DNA of 64,000 bases from Streptomyces prunicolor NBRC 13075 (GCF_000367365.1 NZ_BARF01000002.1:186001-250000), one strand, 5' to 3'; counted from the stretch's first letter, positions 34,259 to 42,930 are shown. Numbers and translations: made by a program. The notes: generated by a model from the letters alone, not told the origin.

Positions 34259-35235
34259 CATCCACGACAGACACGACCGGGCACCCGGACGTCGCGGAGA
34301 TCTCCGACCTCACCGAGGGCCTTCTCCCACCGTCCAGGACAGCCGAGGTACGACGGCATCTGGACGAGTGTGAACTCTGTGCGGACGTCCACGACTCGCT
34401 GGAGGAGATCCGGGGTCTGCTGGGCACCATGCCCGGCCCACCACGCATGCCCGCCGAGATCGCGGGCCGTATCGACGCGGCTCTCGCCGCGGAGGCCCTG
34501 CTGGGTGCCACAGCCCCCGAGACCCTGGCCGCGCCAACGTTGGTGAGTGCCTCCCGCGTCACGTCGGACGTGGACCGCAAGGTCGGTGAGAACGCCGGGG
34601 CGCATGTTTCACGTGAAACATCGCCCACGGCGGACCGCCCGTCAGGACGCGCACACGCGGCAACCGGTCCTGGACGCAAGGACCGTAAAGAGGGCAAGGA
34701 ACGGAATCGCGGCAGTCGTCGCGGGAGGATCGTTCTGGGAGCGGTGTTCACCGCGGCCGTTCTGGGAGCCGGATCTCTGTTCATCCAGTCGCTGGGCGAC
34801 CACAAGTCGTCCGACACAGCTCAAGGGCACCCGACGAGTTCCGCGGACACCTTCTCCAAGGGGAAGCTGGAGAGCGAGGTCTCGGCGCTCCTCCCCACCA
34901 AGTCGTCCACGATTCAGGGCACCAGCAGTGAGTCGCCCTGGCACGCCGCGGTCGACCCCGGCGGGGCGGAGTCTTCCACCAAGACTCCTAAAACCCTGAA
35001 GGAGCTCACCGGCTCCCTCCCGGACTGCATCCGGCAAGGCGTGAACCGCGGCAACACAGATGTCCTCGGCTTCAAGAAGGGCACCTACAACGGGACCGCC
35101 GCCTATCTCGTGGTGCTGCCCGACGCTTCCGACAACAATCGGGTCATGGCCTACGTCGTCGACGCGGCCTGCGTGAGCCAGCCGACATCCACCCCTGGCA
35201 AGGTCCTTCTGACGCAGTCGTTCGCGCATTCCTGA
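34255..35235 (+). CDS. Zinc-type membrane anti-sigma factor (anti-SigM)
   Basis: This 326-residue anti-sigma factor begins with a ZAS domain (RRHLDECELCADVHDSL; the H-x3-C-x2-C motif as HLDECELC) that would hold SigM. A disordered linker of about 95 residues follows, then a TM helix (RIVLGAVFTAAVLGAGSLFIQ), then an extracytoplasmic C-terminal domain with two cysteines (LPDCIRQG; DAACVSQP). The gene starts by GTG overlapping sigM by 4 bases, which suggests translational coupling. A perfect parS (34606-34619) is embedded in the linker, encoding HVSRET. Release of SigM by thiol oxidation or signal proteolysis is inferred. Confidence 0.9.
   Translation: MTSTTDTTGHPDVAEISDLTEGLLPPSRTAEVRRHLDECELCADVHDSLEEIRGLLGTMPGPPRMPAEIAGRIDAALAAEALLGATAPETLAAPTLVSASRVTSDVDRKVGENAGAHVSRETSPTADRPSGRAHAATGPGRKDRKEGKERNRGSRRGRIVLGAVFTAAVLGAGSLFIQSLGDHKSSDTAQGHPTSSADTFSKGKLESEVSALLPTKSSTIQGTSSESPWHAAVDPGGAESSTKTPKTLKELTGSLPDCIRQGVNRGNTDVLGFKKGTYNGTAAYLVVLPDASDNNRVMAYVVDAACVSQPTSTPGKVLLTQSFAHS
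34606..34619. promoter_or_regulatory. parS site inside the anti-sigma coding region
   Basis: A perfect parS read in-frame as VSRET within the disordered linker of the anti-sigma protein, ahead of its TM helix. The position tolerates it because the linker is not structured. Confidence 0.95.
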
Positions 35236-35307
35236 CCACGAACGTCTCTTCTCGATCCGGCGTGGTACTTCCCTACCGTGTGCCGTCTCCGTGTGCCCGG
35301 ACACAGC

Positions 35308-35334
35308 GGGAATGCGGGCCCCGTAGGATCCGTT
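35308..35334 (+). promoter_or_regulatory. SigR-type promoter of trxBA
   Basis: GGGAAT-N18-GTT matches the SigR (GGAAT-N18-GTT) consensus exactly, 72 bases ahead of trxB. S. coelicolor trxBA is a known SigR target induced by disulfide stress. Confidence 0.85.
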
Positions 35335-35406
35335 GGGTGGTGTGGAGGCTCCGAGAGGGGCTCCCACCGGTCGTACTGACGCAGTCCAGAGACGAGGAAC
35401 CAAGCC

Positions 35407-36375
35407 GTGAGCGACGTCCGAAACGTGATCATCATCGGCTCCGGGCCCGCCGGCTACACGGCGGCGCTCTACACCGCGCGCGCGTCGCTGAAGCCGCTGG
35501 TGTTCGAGGGTGCCGTCACCGCTGGTGGCGCGCTGATGAACACCACCGAGGTCGAGAACTTCCCGGGCTTCCAGGACGGCATCATGGGCCCCGAGCTCAT
35601 GGACAACATGCGCGCCCAGGCCGAGCGCTTCGGCGCCGAACTGATCCCGGACGATGTGGTCTCCGTCGACCTGACCGGTGAGATCAAGACCGTCACGGAC
35701 ACCTCGGGCACCGTCCACCAGGCGAAGGCCGTCATCGTGACCACCGGTTCGCAGCACCGCAAGCTGGGCCTGCCGAACGAGGACGCACTGTCCGGTCGGG
35801 GTGTCTCCTGGTGTGCCACCTGTGACGGGTTCTTCTTCAAGGACCAGGACATCGCCGTCATCGGTGGTGGTGACACGGCGATGGAGGAGGCGACCTTCCT
35901 CTCCCGCTTCGCCAAGTCAGTGACGATCGTCCACCGCCGCGACAGCCTGCGGGCCTCCAAGGCGATGCAGGAGCGTGCCTTCGCCGACCCAAAGATCAAG
36001 TTCGTCTGGGACAGCGAGGTCGCCGAGATCGAAGGCGACCCCAAGCTCGCCGGCCTCAAGCTGCGCAACCTGAAGACCGGGGAACTCTCGGACCTGGCGG
36101 TGACGGGCCTGTTCATCGCGATCGGCCACGACCCCCGCACGGAGCTCTTCAAGGGTCAGCTCGACCTGGACGGCGAGGGCTACCTGAAGGTCGAGGCGCC
36201 CTCGACCCGCACCAACCTGACCGGTGTCTTCGGCGCCGGTGACGTCGTCGACCACACCTACCGCCAGGCGATCACCGCCGCCGGCACTGGCTGCTCCGCC
36301 GCTCTGGACACCGAGCATTTCCTTGCCGCCCTCGCGGACAAGGAGCAGGCAGAGCCCGCGAAGACCACCGTCTGA
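35407..36375 (+). CDS. trxB: Thioredoxin reductase
   Basis: This 322-residue FAD enzyme reduces thioredoxin with NADPH. Motifs are [18 protein letters not shown] (FAD), the redox-active disulfide [12 protein letters not shown] (CATC), and the NADPH fold [18 protein letters not shown] 35407 begins directly at the domain. trxA follows 42 bases downstream as its substrate partner. Regulation by a SigR-type promoter is visible. Confidence 0.97.
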   Translation: MSDVRNVIIIGSGPAGYTAALYTARASLKPLVFEGAVTAGGALMNTTEVENFPGFQDGIMGPELMDNMRAQAERFGAELIPDDVVSVDLTGEIKTVTDTSGTVHQAKAVIVTTGSQHRKLGLPNEDALSGRGVSWCATCDGFFFKDQDIAVIGGGDTAMEEATFLSRFAKSVTIVHRRDSLRASKAMQERAFADPKIKFVWDSEVAEIEGDPKLAGLKLRNLKTGELSDLAVTGLFIAIGHDPRTELFKGQLDLDGEGYLKVEAPSTRTNLTGVFGAGDVVDHTYRQAITAAGTGCSAALDTEHFLAALADKEQAEPAKTTV

Positions 36376-36417
36376 CCCCCATCCTCCCCACCGCACGATC
36401 AAGTTAAGGAGCCCGCC

Positions 36418-36753
36418 GTGGCCGGCACTCTGAAGAATGTGACCGACGCTTCCTTCGACGAGGACGTCCTCAAGAGCGACAAGCCCGTCCTGGTGGACTT
36501 CTGGGCTTCCTGGTGCGGCCCGTGCCGTCAGATCGCTCCGTCCCTCGAAGCCATCGCCGCCGAGCACGGCGAACAGATCGAGATCGTCAAGCTCAACATC
36601 GACGAGAACCCGGCGACGGCCGCCAGGTACGGCGTCATGTCCATCCCCACCCTGAACGTCTACCAGGGTGGCGAGGTCGCCAAGACCATCGTCGGCGCCA
36701 AGCCGAAGGCCGCGATCCTTCGCGACCTCGACGAGTTCATCGCCAGCAAGTGA
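36418..36753 (+). CDS. trxA: Thioredoxin
   Basis: This 111-residue thioredoxin has the active site WASWCGPCRQIAP and the cis-proline MSIPTLNVYQGG. GTG 36418 has TAAGGAG directly upstream. It is transcribed with trxB and ends within two bases of a parS site. It reduces cytoplasmic protein disulfides and is expected to feed back on the thiol-disulfide stress response. Confidence 0.97.
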   Translation: MAGTLKNVTDASFDEDVLKSDKPVLVDFWASWCGPCRQIAPSLEAIAAEHGEQIEIVKLNIDENPATAARYGVMSIPTLNVYQGGEVAKTIVGAKPKAAILRDLDEFIASK

Positions 36754-36754
36754 T

Positions 36755-36768
36755 GTTTCACGTGAAAC
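36755..36768. promoter_or_regulatory. parS site (first of a tight pair)
   Basis: A perfect parS beginning two bases after the trxA stop. It is separated by only 17 bp start to start from the next, the closest pair in the window. Confidence 0.95.
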
Positions 36769-36771
36769 CGT

Positions 36772-36785
36772 GTTTCACGTGAAAC
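36772..36785. promoter_or_regulatory. parS site (second of a tight pair)
   Basis: A perfect parS three bases from the previous one. It lies just ahead of the terminator at 36789. Confidence 0.95.
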
Positions 36786-36788
36786 ATG

Positions 36789-36818
36789 AAGGGGCCGACT
36801 CTCCGGAGTCGGCCCCTT
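36789..36818. terminator. Bidirectional terminator (trxA / acetyltransferase)
   Basis: A perfect 13-bp stem (AAGGGGCCGACTC and complement), loop TCCG, between convergent genes, followed by TTTG on the plus strand. Confidence 0.85.
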
Positions 36819-36822
36819 TGCT

Positions 36823-37440
36823 TTAGAGCGGTCGAAGCGCTGGTTCCTTCTGTACGGCCCCCAGCAACCGGTCGAGCGCCATCTCCACGTCTTCCTTCCA
36901 GGAGAGCGTCGTGCGCAGCTCCAGCCGCAACCGTGGATAGGCGGGATGCTGACGGACCGTCTTGAAGCCCACGGCGAGGAGATGATCGGCGGGCAGCACG
37001 CAGGCCGCCTCTTTCGCATGGGCATCACCGAAGGCTTCGATCGCCTTGAAGCCCCGCCGCAGCAGATCCTTGGCGACCGTCTGAACCATGACCCGCCCCA
37101 GTCCCTGCCCCTGATAGCCCGGCATGATGAACGACGTCATCAGCTGCACGGCGTCCGGCGACACGGGGCTTGTGGGAAACGCCGTCGAGCGGGGGACGTA
37201 GGCGGGAGGGGCGTAGAGGACGAAGCCCACCGGCAGGTCGTCGACGTAGACGACCCGCCCGCAGGAGCCCCAGTCCAGGAGGACGGCGGAGATCCACGCT
37301 TCCTTCTCCACGGACGCCGTGTCCGCCTTTACCGCGGCTTGCCCGCGGACGGGGTCCAGCTCCCAGAAGACGCACGACTGACAACGGTTGGGAATGTCCG
37401 GGAGATTATCCAGCGTGAGCGGTACGAGCCGACGCCCCAT
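36823..37440 (-). CDS. GNAT-family N-acetyltransferase
   Basis: This 205-residue protein has the acetyl-CoA motif MPGYQGQGLGRVMVQTVAKDLL (QGQGLG). The N-terminal half has VPLTLDNLPDIPNRCQSCVFWELD, characteristic of a Streptomyces acetyltransferase next to parB. ATG 37440 is chosen, with GAGG about ten bases upstream. An open frame continues further upstream in the same phase but is Arg/Gly-rich and not family-like. It converges on trxA. The substrate is unknown. It is unlikely to belong to the parAB operon because a terminator hairpin separates them. Confidence 0.85.
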   Translation of the reverse strand: MGRRLVPLTLDNLPDIPNRCQSCVFWELDPVRGQAAVKADTASVEKEAWISAVLLDWGSCGRVVYVDDLPVGFVLYAPPAYVPRSTAFPTSPVSPDAVQLMTSFIMPGYQGQGLGRVMVQTVAKDLLRRGFKAIEAFGDAHAKEAACVLPADHLLAVGFKTVRQHPAYPRLRLELRTTLSWKEDVEMALDRLLGAVQKEPALRPL

Positions 37441-37586
37441 GAAGGCTGATCCTCGCTTCCTTCGCCCGCAGCGCCGCGGGCGGCTGTCAGAGCGCTGCGT
37501 TCCCTGAGCAGACTGCCGACGAACCCGCCGACTGCGCCCAGGCCCAGACCCGCGCTCACCAGTCCGGTGCGGCTCACCGTTCGCAT
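37329..37586 (-). CDS. Possible small protein overlapping the acetyltransferase start
   Basis: An 85-codon frame begins ATG 37586 with GGGGAGG about nine bases upstream, a stronger ribosome-binding site than that of the downstream acetyltransferase. It opens with a short hydrophobic Gly/Ala stretch (GLVSAGLGLGAVGGFVGSLL) that could be a TM helix. The last 37 codons overlap the acetyltransferase in another phase. It may be a leader peptide for translational coupling or spurious. I do not recognise a family. Confidence 0.35.
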   Translation of the reverse strand: MRTVSRTGLVSAGLGLGAVGGFVGSLLRERSALTAARGAAGEGSEDQPSWGVGSYRSRWIISRTFPTVVSRASSGSWTPSAGKPR

Positions 37587-37643
37587 GGCCCCCGCCTCCC
37601 CTAAGAGGTGCTGCCAGGTGGATGCGCCATACCCGAACGCATC

Positions 37644-37670
37644 GTATCGATGATGCGATTGCATCGATAC
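37644..37670. promoter_or_regulatory. Operator-like inverted repeat upstream of the acetyltransferase
   Basis: GTATCGATG (37644-37652) and CATCGATAC (37662-37670) form a perfect 9-bp dyad with a 9-base spacer, in an AT-rich patch. It is about 60 bases before ATG 37586. The half-site GTATCGA is the same as in the PadR operator at 21203. Confidence 0.5.
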
Positions 37671-37683
37671 CGACAGAAAGCAA

Positions 37684-37726
37684 AGAGCGGGCCGCCTTCC
37701 GGTACACACCGGACGCGGCCCGCTCT
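37684..37726 (-). terminator. parB terminator
   Basis: A 12-bp outer stem (AGAGCGGGCCGC and complement) encloses a second 6-bp stem TCCGGT/ACCGGA. It lies 41 bases downstream of the parB stop. Confidence 0.8.
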
Positions 37727-37767
37727 GCTGGTCGGACGGACAGAACCCATGCCGTCGGCAGGACGGC

Positions 37768-38859
37768 TCAGGCCTCGTCCTCCGATTCGTCGTCCAGCAG
37801 ACTCCGTTGCAGGACCGGCCCCTCGCCCGGAGCCAACGAACCGAGGATCCGCTCAAGGTCCTCCATCGAGGCGAACTCGACAGTGATCTTGCCCTTCTTC
37901 TGGCCCAGGTCGACCTTCACCCGGGTCTCGAAGCGATCGGAGAGACGGGTGGCGAGATCGGACAGCGCCGGGGAGACCAGGGCGCCGGCCCGCGGTCCCT
38001 TGGAGCGCTGAGCGGTCTGCGGCCGGGAACCCATCAGGGTCACGATCTCCTCGACGGCCCGCACCGAGAGCCCCTCGGCCACGATCCGGTGGGCCAGCCG
38101 GTCCTGCTCCTCCGAGTCGTCGACGGAGAGCAGTGCCCGGGCGTGACCGGCGGAGAGAACTCCGGCGGCGACACGGCGCTGGACCGACGGCGAGAGCTTC
38201 AGCAGACGCAGGGTGTTGGAGACCTGCGGGCGCGAACGTCCGATGCGGTCCGCCAGCTGGTCGTGCGTGCAGTTGAAGTCCTTGAGCAACTGGTCGTAGG
38301 CAGCCGCCTCTTCGAGCGGGTTCAGCTGGGCGCGGTGCAGGTTCTCCAGGAGGGCGTCCAGGAGAAGCTTCTCGTCGTCCGTGGCCCGCACGATCGCCGG
38401 GATCGCCTCCAGGCCGGCCTCACGGCAGGCACGCCAGCGCCGCTCGCCCATGATGAGCTCGTAGCTCGTCAGGCCGATCTGCCGTACGACGACGGGCTGG
38501 AGGAGGCCGACCTCCTTGATGGAGGTGACCAGTTCCTGCAGCGCGTCCTCGTCGAAGACCTCACGCGGCTGGCGTGAGTTCGGCGTGATGGAGTCGAGGG
38601 GCAGCTCGGCGAAGAAGGCACCGATGGGAGGTGCCGGTGTCTCCGGAGTGCCGTACGCCGACAGGTCCTCTGTCTCGTAGGAGACCGGCGGCAGTGTGGT
38701 GACCTTTGCCGCGGCCACCCCCCGGTCGCCGGTGATGACCGGAACAGCCGAGGGGGATGTGGAACCCATGGCGGCCGGAGCCACCGTCTTCTCCCCGGTC
38801 GGGGCTGCGGGGATCAGTGCGCCGAGCCCACGGCCCAAACCCCTCCGTCGCTCGCTCAC
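37768..38859 (-). CDS. parB: Chromosome-partitioning protein ParB
   Basis: This 363-residue centromere-binding CTPase spreads around parS and with ParA segregates origins during sporulation. The N-terminus carries the ParA-stimulating motif [14 protein letters not shown]. The CTP-binding/nuclease-like core includes [20 protein letters not shown] and [14 protein letters not shown] (the GERR motif). The HTH region is [28 protein letters not shown], and the C-terminal dimerisation domain ends in a Leu/acidic tail. It overlaps parA by 4 bases, suggesting translational coupling. A hairpin terminator follows. Confidence 0.97.
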   Translation of the reverse strand: MSERRRGLGRGLGALIPAAPTGEKTVAPAAMGSTSPSAVPVITGDRGVAAAKVTTLPPVSYETEDLSAYGTPETPAPPIGAFFAELPLDSITPNSRQPREVFDEDALQELVTSIKEVGLLQPVVVRQIGLTSYELIMGERRWRACREAGLEAIPAIVRATDDEKLLLDALLENLHRAQLNPLEEAAAYDQLLKDFNCTHDQLADRIGRSRPQVSNTLRLLKLSPSVQRRVAAGVLSAGHARALLSVDDSEEQDRLAHRIVAEGLSVRAVEEIVTLMGSRPQTAQRSKGPRAGALVSPALSDLATRLSDRFETRVKVDLGQKKGKITVEFASMEDLERILGSLAPGEGPVLQRSLLDDESEDEA

Positions 38860-39929
38860 TGGATACCCTCCACCATGCTCTGGTCGCCCTGAGCGCCGAT
38901 ATGCGCATGCGGTGCGTCGTAGCTGACGCCCACACCCTTCAGCGCGATTTCCCTTGCTGCCTCAAAGTAGGAGAGGGCACCGCTCGATCCGGGATCGTAG
39001 GTCAGTACCGTCTGCCCATAGCTCGGCGCCTCGGAGATACGGACCGAGCGGGGAATGCTCGTCCGCAGCACCTCGTCGCCGAAGTGGCTGCGCACCTCGT
39101 CCGCGACCTGGGACGCGAGACGCGTCCGGCCGTCGTACATGGTGAGCAGGATGGTCGACACATGCAGGTTGGGGTTGAGGTGCCCCCGAACCAGGTCGAC
39201 GTTGCGGAGCAACTGTCCGAGGCCTTCCAGCGCGTAGTACTCGCACTGGATCGGGATGAGAACCTCCGCGCCGGCGACCAACGCGTTGACCGTCAGCAGG
39301 CCGAGCGAGGGCGGACAGTCGATGAGGATGTAGTCCAGCGGCTGCTCGTAGGCCTGAATCGCCCGCTGCAGTCTGCTCTCTCGGGCCACCAGGGACACCA
39401 GCTCGATCTCCGCACCGGCGAGATCGATCGTGGCGGGGGCACAGAAGAGACCCTCGACATCGGGAACCGGCTGCACGACCTCGGAGAGAGGTCGGCTGTC
39501 GACCAACACGTCATAGATGGAAGGAACTTCCGCGTGGTGATCGATCCCCAGTGCTGTGGACGCATTGCCCTGTGGGTCGAGGTCGACCACCAGAACACGG
39601 GCACCGTGCAGTGCCAGCGAAGCGGCAAGATTGACGGTCGTCGTCGTCTTGCCCACCCCGCCCTTCTGGTTGGCGACGACCATGATGCGGGTCTGCTCAG
39701 GACGCGGCAGACCCTCGCCGGCACGACCTAGGGCTTCCACCGCCAGTTGGGCAGCACGACCGATGGGAGTGTCGTCCATAGGGGGCGGTGTTTCACGTGA
39801 AACATCCTCCCCCATCGACTCGGTACGGGGACCGGGGACCGGATCGGTCATCGGTCCCGCGATGTTGGCGTCGGACCGCAAGGATTCACTCTCCTCGACT
39901 TCAGGCTCGCAATGAACAGAGCCTCCCAT
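38856..39929 (-). CDS. parA: Chromosome-partitioning ATPase ParA
   Basis: This is a Walker-type ATPase that positions ParB-parS complexes along hyphae. The deviant Walker A is [26 protein letters not shown]. Walker A' and B follow ([32 protein letters not shown]). The start is uncertain: the open frame reaches back to 40151. I place it at ATG 39929 ([13 protein letters not shown], 357 residues), but ATG 39854 or 39782 are also possible because conserved sequence begins only near [14 protein letters not shown] parS (39790-39803) lies in the variable N-terminal coding part, read as VSRET. Confidence 0.95.
   Translation of the reverse strand: MGGSVHCEPEVEESESLRSDANIAGPMTDPVPGPRTESMGEDVSRETPPPMDDTPIGRAAQLAVEALGRAGEGLPRPEQTRIMVVANQKGGVGKTTTTVNLAASLALHGARVLVVDLDPQGNASTALGIDHHAEVPSIYDVLVDSRPLSEVVQPVPDVEGLFCAPATIDLAGAEIELVSLVARESRLQRAIQAYEQPLDYILIDCPPSLGLLTVNALVAGAEVLIPIQCEYYALEGLGQLLRNVDLVRGHLNPNLHVSTILLTMYDGRTRLASQVADEVRSHFGDEVLRTSIPRSVRISEAPSYGQTVLTYDPGSSGALSYFEAAREIALKGVGVSYDAPHAHIGAQGDQSMVEGIQ
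39790..39803. promoter_or_regulatory. parS site within the 5' part of parA
   Basis: A perfect parS just ahead of conserved ParA sequence. Depending on the true start it is coding or leader. ParB bound here could influence parAB expression. Confidence 0.95.
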
Positions 39930-40248
39930 GTCTTCAGGGTCGTGAACCAGTGAGGCCTGTTGTTCTGTGGAGAATTCCACCTCTGTGGACAACTCCGTGC
40001 CCTCTCCGAGTGATCCGAGAGGCTTCCGGTCGCGGGGTTCGGCCGCGGCGCGGGTGCGACCGATGATGCCGTGTAGCAGTGAGCGACGTTTCACGTGAAA
40101 CACGATGCACAGCCGCCGAGGCCGAACTGTCCGCGACACTCCGGCATGCATAGGTTTGACAGCTTGTGTGGAGTAAGTCTCGTCGTCAGGACGGATCAGC
40201 GACGTACTTCAAGCGCTGGGACCGACCCGCCCCAGCGCTGACACAGTC
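39930..40248. other. parAB promoter region with parS
   Basis: These 319 bases separate parA (minus) from the end of rsmG (minus). They are open to translation in the parA frame as far as 40151. The region includes the parS at 40088 and is the likely position of the parAB promoters. I did not find a confident -10/-35 pair. Confidence 0.45.
40088..40101. promoter_or_regulatory. parS site between rsmG and parA (closest to oriC)
   Basis: A perfect parS about 6.5 kb from the oriC boxes, the copy nearest the origin in the window, in the presumed parAB promoter region. Confidence 0.95.
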
Positions 40249-40965
40249 TCAACGACGCCGACGTGTACGGCCCGTACGAGCCGCCTTGGCCCGCTTCGCC
40301 GCGAATCGAACCCCACCGGGGCTCTCTCCGACCTCGACACGCACCACCGTGGACAGCGGATCGACGATGCCCTCGCCGACATGCAGGATGGACGTCTCCA
40401 CGGCTCCAAGCTTGCTGAGCACGGTCCCCGCACTCTTAAGCTCCTCCTCGGCCGTGTCCCCCTTCAGGGCGAGCATCTCGCCATAGGGACGGAGCAGCGG
40501 GATGCCCCAGGTGGCCAGGCGCTCCAGCGGAGCCACCGCCCGGGCCGTCACGACATGGACCGGCTGCAGTGTGCCCATGACCTCCTCGGCACGCCCACGC
40601 ACGACGGTGACGTGGTCGAGGCCCAGGAGTTCGACGACCTCGGTGAGGAAGGTCGTACGGCGGAGGAGCGGTTCGAGGAGGGTGATCTTGATGTCCTCGC
40701 GAACCAGGGCCAGGGGAATGCCCGGCAGGCCGGCGCCGGAGCCGACGTCGCACACCGTCACTCCGTCCGGCACGACCTCCGAGAGGACCGCGCAGTTCAG
40801 CAGGTGCCGCTCCCACAGGCGGGGCACCTCACGTGGGCCGATCAGGCCGCGCTGCACACCCGCGTCGGCGAGCAGCTCGGCGTATCGGACCGCATCCTCG
40901 AAGCGATCGCCGAACACCTCGCGCGCCTGCTCGGGCGCGGGGGGAAGCTCCGCTGCCTCCGTCAC
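40249..40965 (-). CDS. rsmG: 16S rRNA (guanine527-N7)-methyltransferase
   Basis: This 238-residue enzyme (GidB) methylates G527 of 16S rRNA using SAM. Motif I is VCDVGSGAGLPGIPLALV, and motif IV/V includes VVRGRAEEVMG and VTARAVAPLERLATWGIPLLRPYG. The C-terminus is unusually basic (KRAKAARTGRTRRRR). GTG 40965 is chosen because GGAAGGA lies nine bases ahead. Loss of this gene in Streptomyces is known to give low-level streptomycin resistance. It is separated from the upstream jag by a terminator. Confidence 0.95.
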   Translation of the reverse strand: MTEAAELPPAPEQAREVFGDRFEDAVRYAELLADAGVQRGLIGPREVPRLWERHLLNCAVLSEVVPDGVTVCDVGSGAGLPGIPLALVREDIKITLLEPLLRRTTFLTEVVELLGLDHVTVVRGRAEEVMGTLQPVHVVTARAVAPLERLATWGIPLLRPYGEMLALKGDTAEEELKSAGTVLSKLGAVETSILHVGEGIVDPLSTVVRVEVGESPGGVRFAAKRAKAARTGRTRRRR

Positions 40966-41053
40966 GGGGGACCGTCCTTCCGTACCGCAAAAGCGCATTG
41001 GGCGCTGACCACCAGGACCACCAGAACTACAGGACTATCAGGCTGACAAAGTT

Positions 41054-41082
41054 CGGCCCCGTCTGATCGACAGACGGGGCCG
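41054..41082 (-). terminator. Terminator after jag
   Basis: A perfect 12-bp stem CGGCCCCGTCTG with complement, loop ATCGA, 18 bases past the jag stop. It ends the rpmH-rnpA-yidD-yidC-jag transcript before rsmG. Confidence 0.85.
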
Positions 41083-41100
41083 GTGGAACGTAGGGACCGA

Positions 41101-41613
41101 TCAGGCGGGAAGCACGACGACGAAGCGCTGCGGCTCCTCGCCCTCCGACTCGCTGCGCAGTCCCGCCGCCTTGACCGCGTCGTGCACGACCTTGCGCTCG
41201 AACGGGGTCATCGGGTTCAGCTTCACCGGCTCGCCGGTGTTCTTCACGTCGGCCGCGGCCTTGGCGCCGAGCTCGGAGAGCTCGGTGCGCTTCTTGGCGC
41301 GGTAGCCCGCGATGTCCAGCATCAGTCGGCTGCGGTCGCCGGTCTCCCGGTGCACGGCCAGGCGGGTGAGCTCCTGAAGTGCCTCCAGCACCTCACCGTC
41401 ACGGCCGACGAGCTTCTGGAGGTCACGGCCGCTGCTGTCGCTGATGATCGAGACAGCGGCGCGGTCGGCCTCGACATCCATGTCGATGTCGCCGTCGAGA
41501 TCGGCGATGTCGAGCAGACCCTCGAGGTAGTCCGCCGCGATCTCGCCCTCCTGCTCCAGGCGGGACAGGGTGTCTGCACCCTCGGCAGCGGCGGAGGTGG
41601 TGCCTTCCGTCAC
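41101..41613 (-). CDS. jag: Jag/KhpB-like KH-R3H RNA-binding protein
   Basis: This 170-residue protein has a KH-like domain with the GxxG-type loop GRDGEVLEALQEL and a C-terminal R3H domain (NPMTPFERKVVHDAVKAAGL...SEGEEPQR). It lacks the separate N-terminal Jag_N domain seen in Firmicutes. The family binds RNA and in other bacteria modulates cell-wall growth. It lies 15 bases downstream of yidC in the conserved origin-proximal operon. Confidence 0.92.
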   Translation of the reverse strand: MTEGTTSAAAEGADTLSRLEQEGEIAADYLEGLLDIADLDGDIDMDVEADRAAVSIISDSSGRDLQKLVGRDGEVLEALQELTRLAVHRETGDRSRLMLDIAGYRAKKRTELSELGAKAAADVKNTGEPVKLNPMTPFERKVVHDAVKAAGLRSESEGEEPQRFVVVLPA

Positions 41614-41628
41614 GGGATGGACTCCTTC

Positions 41629-42927
41629 TTACTTCTTGGACGGGGACTTGGGCCGCTGCGGACCCTTGCGCTGTCCGGACTGGGCCTTGCTGCGAGTACC
41701 GCCCGCGGGCTTCGGGGTGGGCTTCTTCGCAGCAGTGGCGGGCTTGGCGTCCTCGGGCTCGTCCGACTTGGTCAGCGAGGTCTTCGGCTCGTCGGCATCG
41801 TCGTCCGGGTGCTCGGCGCTGTCGTCGGCCGCCTTCGCGGCGGCGGACTGGCGCTGGGCCTTGGTCTGCCGCTTGGGCTGCTGGCGCCTGGGGGCTGCCG
41901 GGGTCGGCGTACCGTCCTCGGACTCCACAGCCGTGCTCTCGCCCTTCACCACGGTGCCGTCCGGCTGGGCCACGAGGCCCACCTTCGTGAGGCTGTTGAT
42001 GAACTTGCGCTCGAACTCGTTGCGGTCGCGACCCTTGGAGACGATCGCCTTGACGATGGCCTTCTCACCCCGGCTGCGCGTCTTCTCGTGGTGCGTGACG
42101 TGCTTGGTGAGGCGCTCCAGGTAGGACGCCTGAGCCTTGGAACCCGGGGTCGGGTTGTTGTGGATGACGTACATCTGCTGGCCCATGGTCCACACGTTGG
42201 TGGTCAGCCAGTAGACGAGGACACCGACGGGGAAGTTGATGCCGAAGATGGCGAACATGACGGGGAAGACGTACATCAGCATCTTCTGCTGCTGCATGAA
42301 CGGTGTCTTCACCGTGGTGTCGACGTTCTTCGTCATCAGCTGGCGCTGCGTGTAGAACTGCGACGCCGACATCATCACGATCATGATCGCGGTGACGACG
42401 CGGACGTCGGTCAGCGTGGCACCGAGCGCCTCGACCTTGCTGCTGCCGTCCGTGAACTTCGCGGCCAGCGGGGCACCGAAGATGTGCGCCTTACGCGCGC
42501 TGGCGAGCAGCGAGTCGTTGATGACGCCGATCGTCGAGCCCGTCGCGATGCCGTTGAGCACGTGGTACAGGGCGAAGAAGAACGGGGACTGCGCCAGGAT
42601 GGGAAGGCACGAGGAGAGCGGGTTGGTACCCGACTCCTTGTACAGCTTCATCATCTCTTCGGACTGACGCTGCTTGTCGTTCTTGTAGCGTTCCTGGATC
42701 TTCTTCATCTCGGGCTGCAGGGTCTGCATGGCCCGGGTCGCCTTGATCTGCTTCACAAAGAGCGGGATCAGACAGATGCGGATCAGGATCACCAGGGACA
42801 CGATGGACAGGCCCCAGGCCCAGCCCGTGTCGGGACCGAAAACCTTCCCGTACACCGAGTGGAACTGGACGATGACCCAAGAAACGGGTGTCGTGATGAA
42901 GCTGAAAAGACTGGCAATCGTGTCCAC
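41629..42927 (-). CDS. yidC: Membrane protein insertase YidC
   Basis: This 432-residue Oxa1/YidC-type insertase has about five TM segments. The first is at the N-terminus ([27 protein letters not shown]). The conserved hydrophilic-groove arginine is in [15 protein letters not shown] cytoplasmic hairpin contains [19 protein letters not shown]. The C-terminal ~110 residues are highly basic and disordered ([20 protein letters not shown] and on), as in ribosome-binding tails. It inserts membrane proteins with or without SecYEG. It follows yidD by three bases and shares its transcript. Confidence 0.96.
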   Translation of the reverse strand: MDTIASLFSFITTPVSWVIVQFHSVYGKVFGPDTGWAWGLSIVSLVILIRICLIPLFVKQIKATRAMQTLQPEMKKIQERYKNDKQRQSEEMMKLYKESGTNPLSSCLPILAQSPFFFALYHVLNGIATGSTIGVINDSLLASARKAHIFGAPLAAKFTDGSSKVEALGATLTDVRVVTAIMIVMMSASQFYTQRQLMTKNVDTTVKTPFMQQQKMLMYVFPVMFAIFGINFPVGVLVYWLTTNVWTMGQQMYVIHNNPTPGSKAQASYLERLTKHVTHHEKTRSRGEKAIVKAIVSKGRDRNEFERKFINSLTKVGLVAQPDGTVVKGESTAVESEDGTPTPAAPRRQQPKRQTKAQRQSAAAKAADDSAEHPDDDADEPKTSLTKSDEPEDAKPATAAKKPTPKPAGGTRSKAQSGQRKGPQRPKSPSKK

Positions 42928-42930
42928 TAA

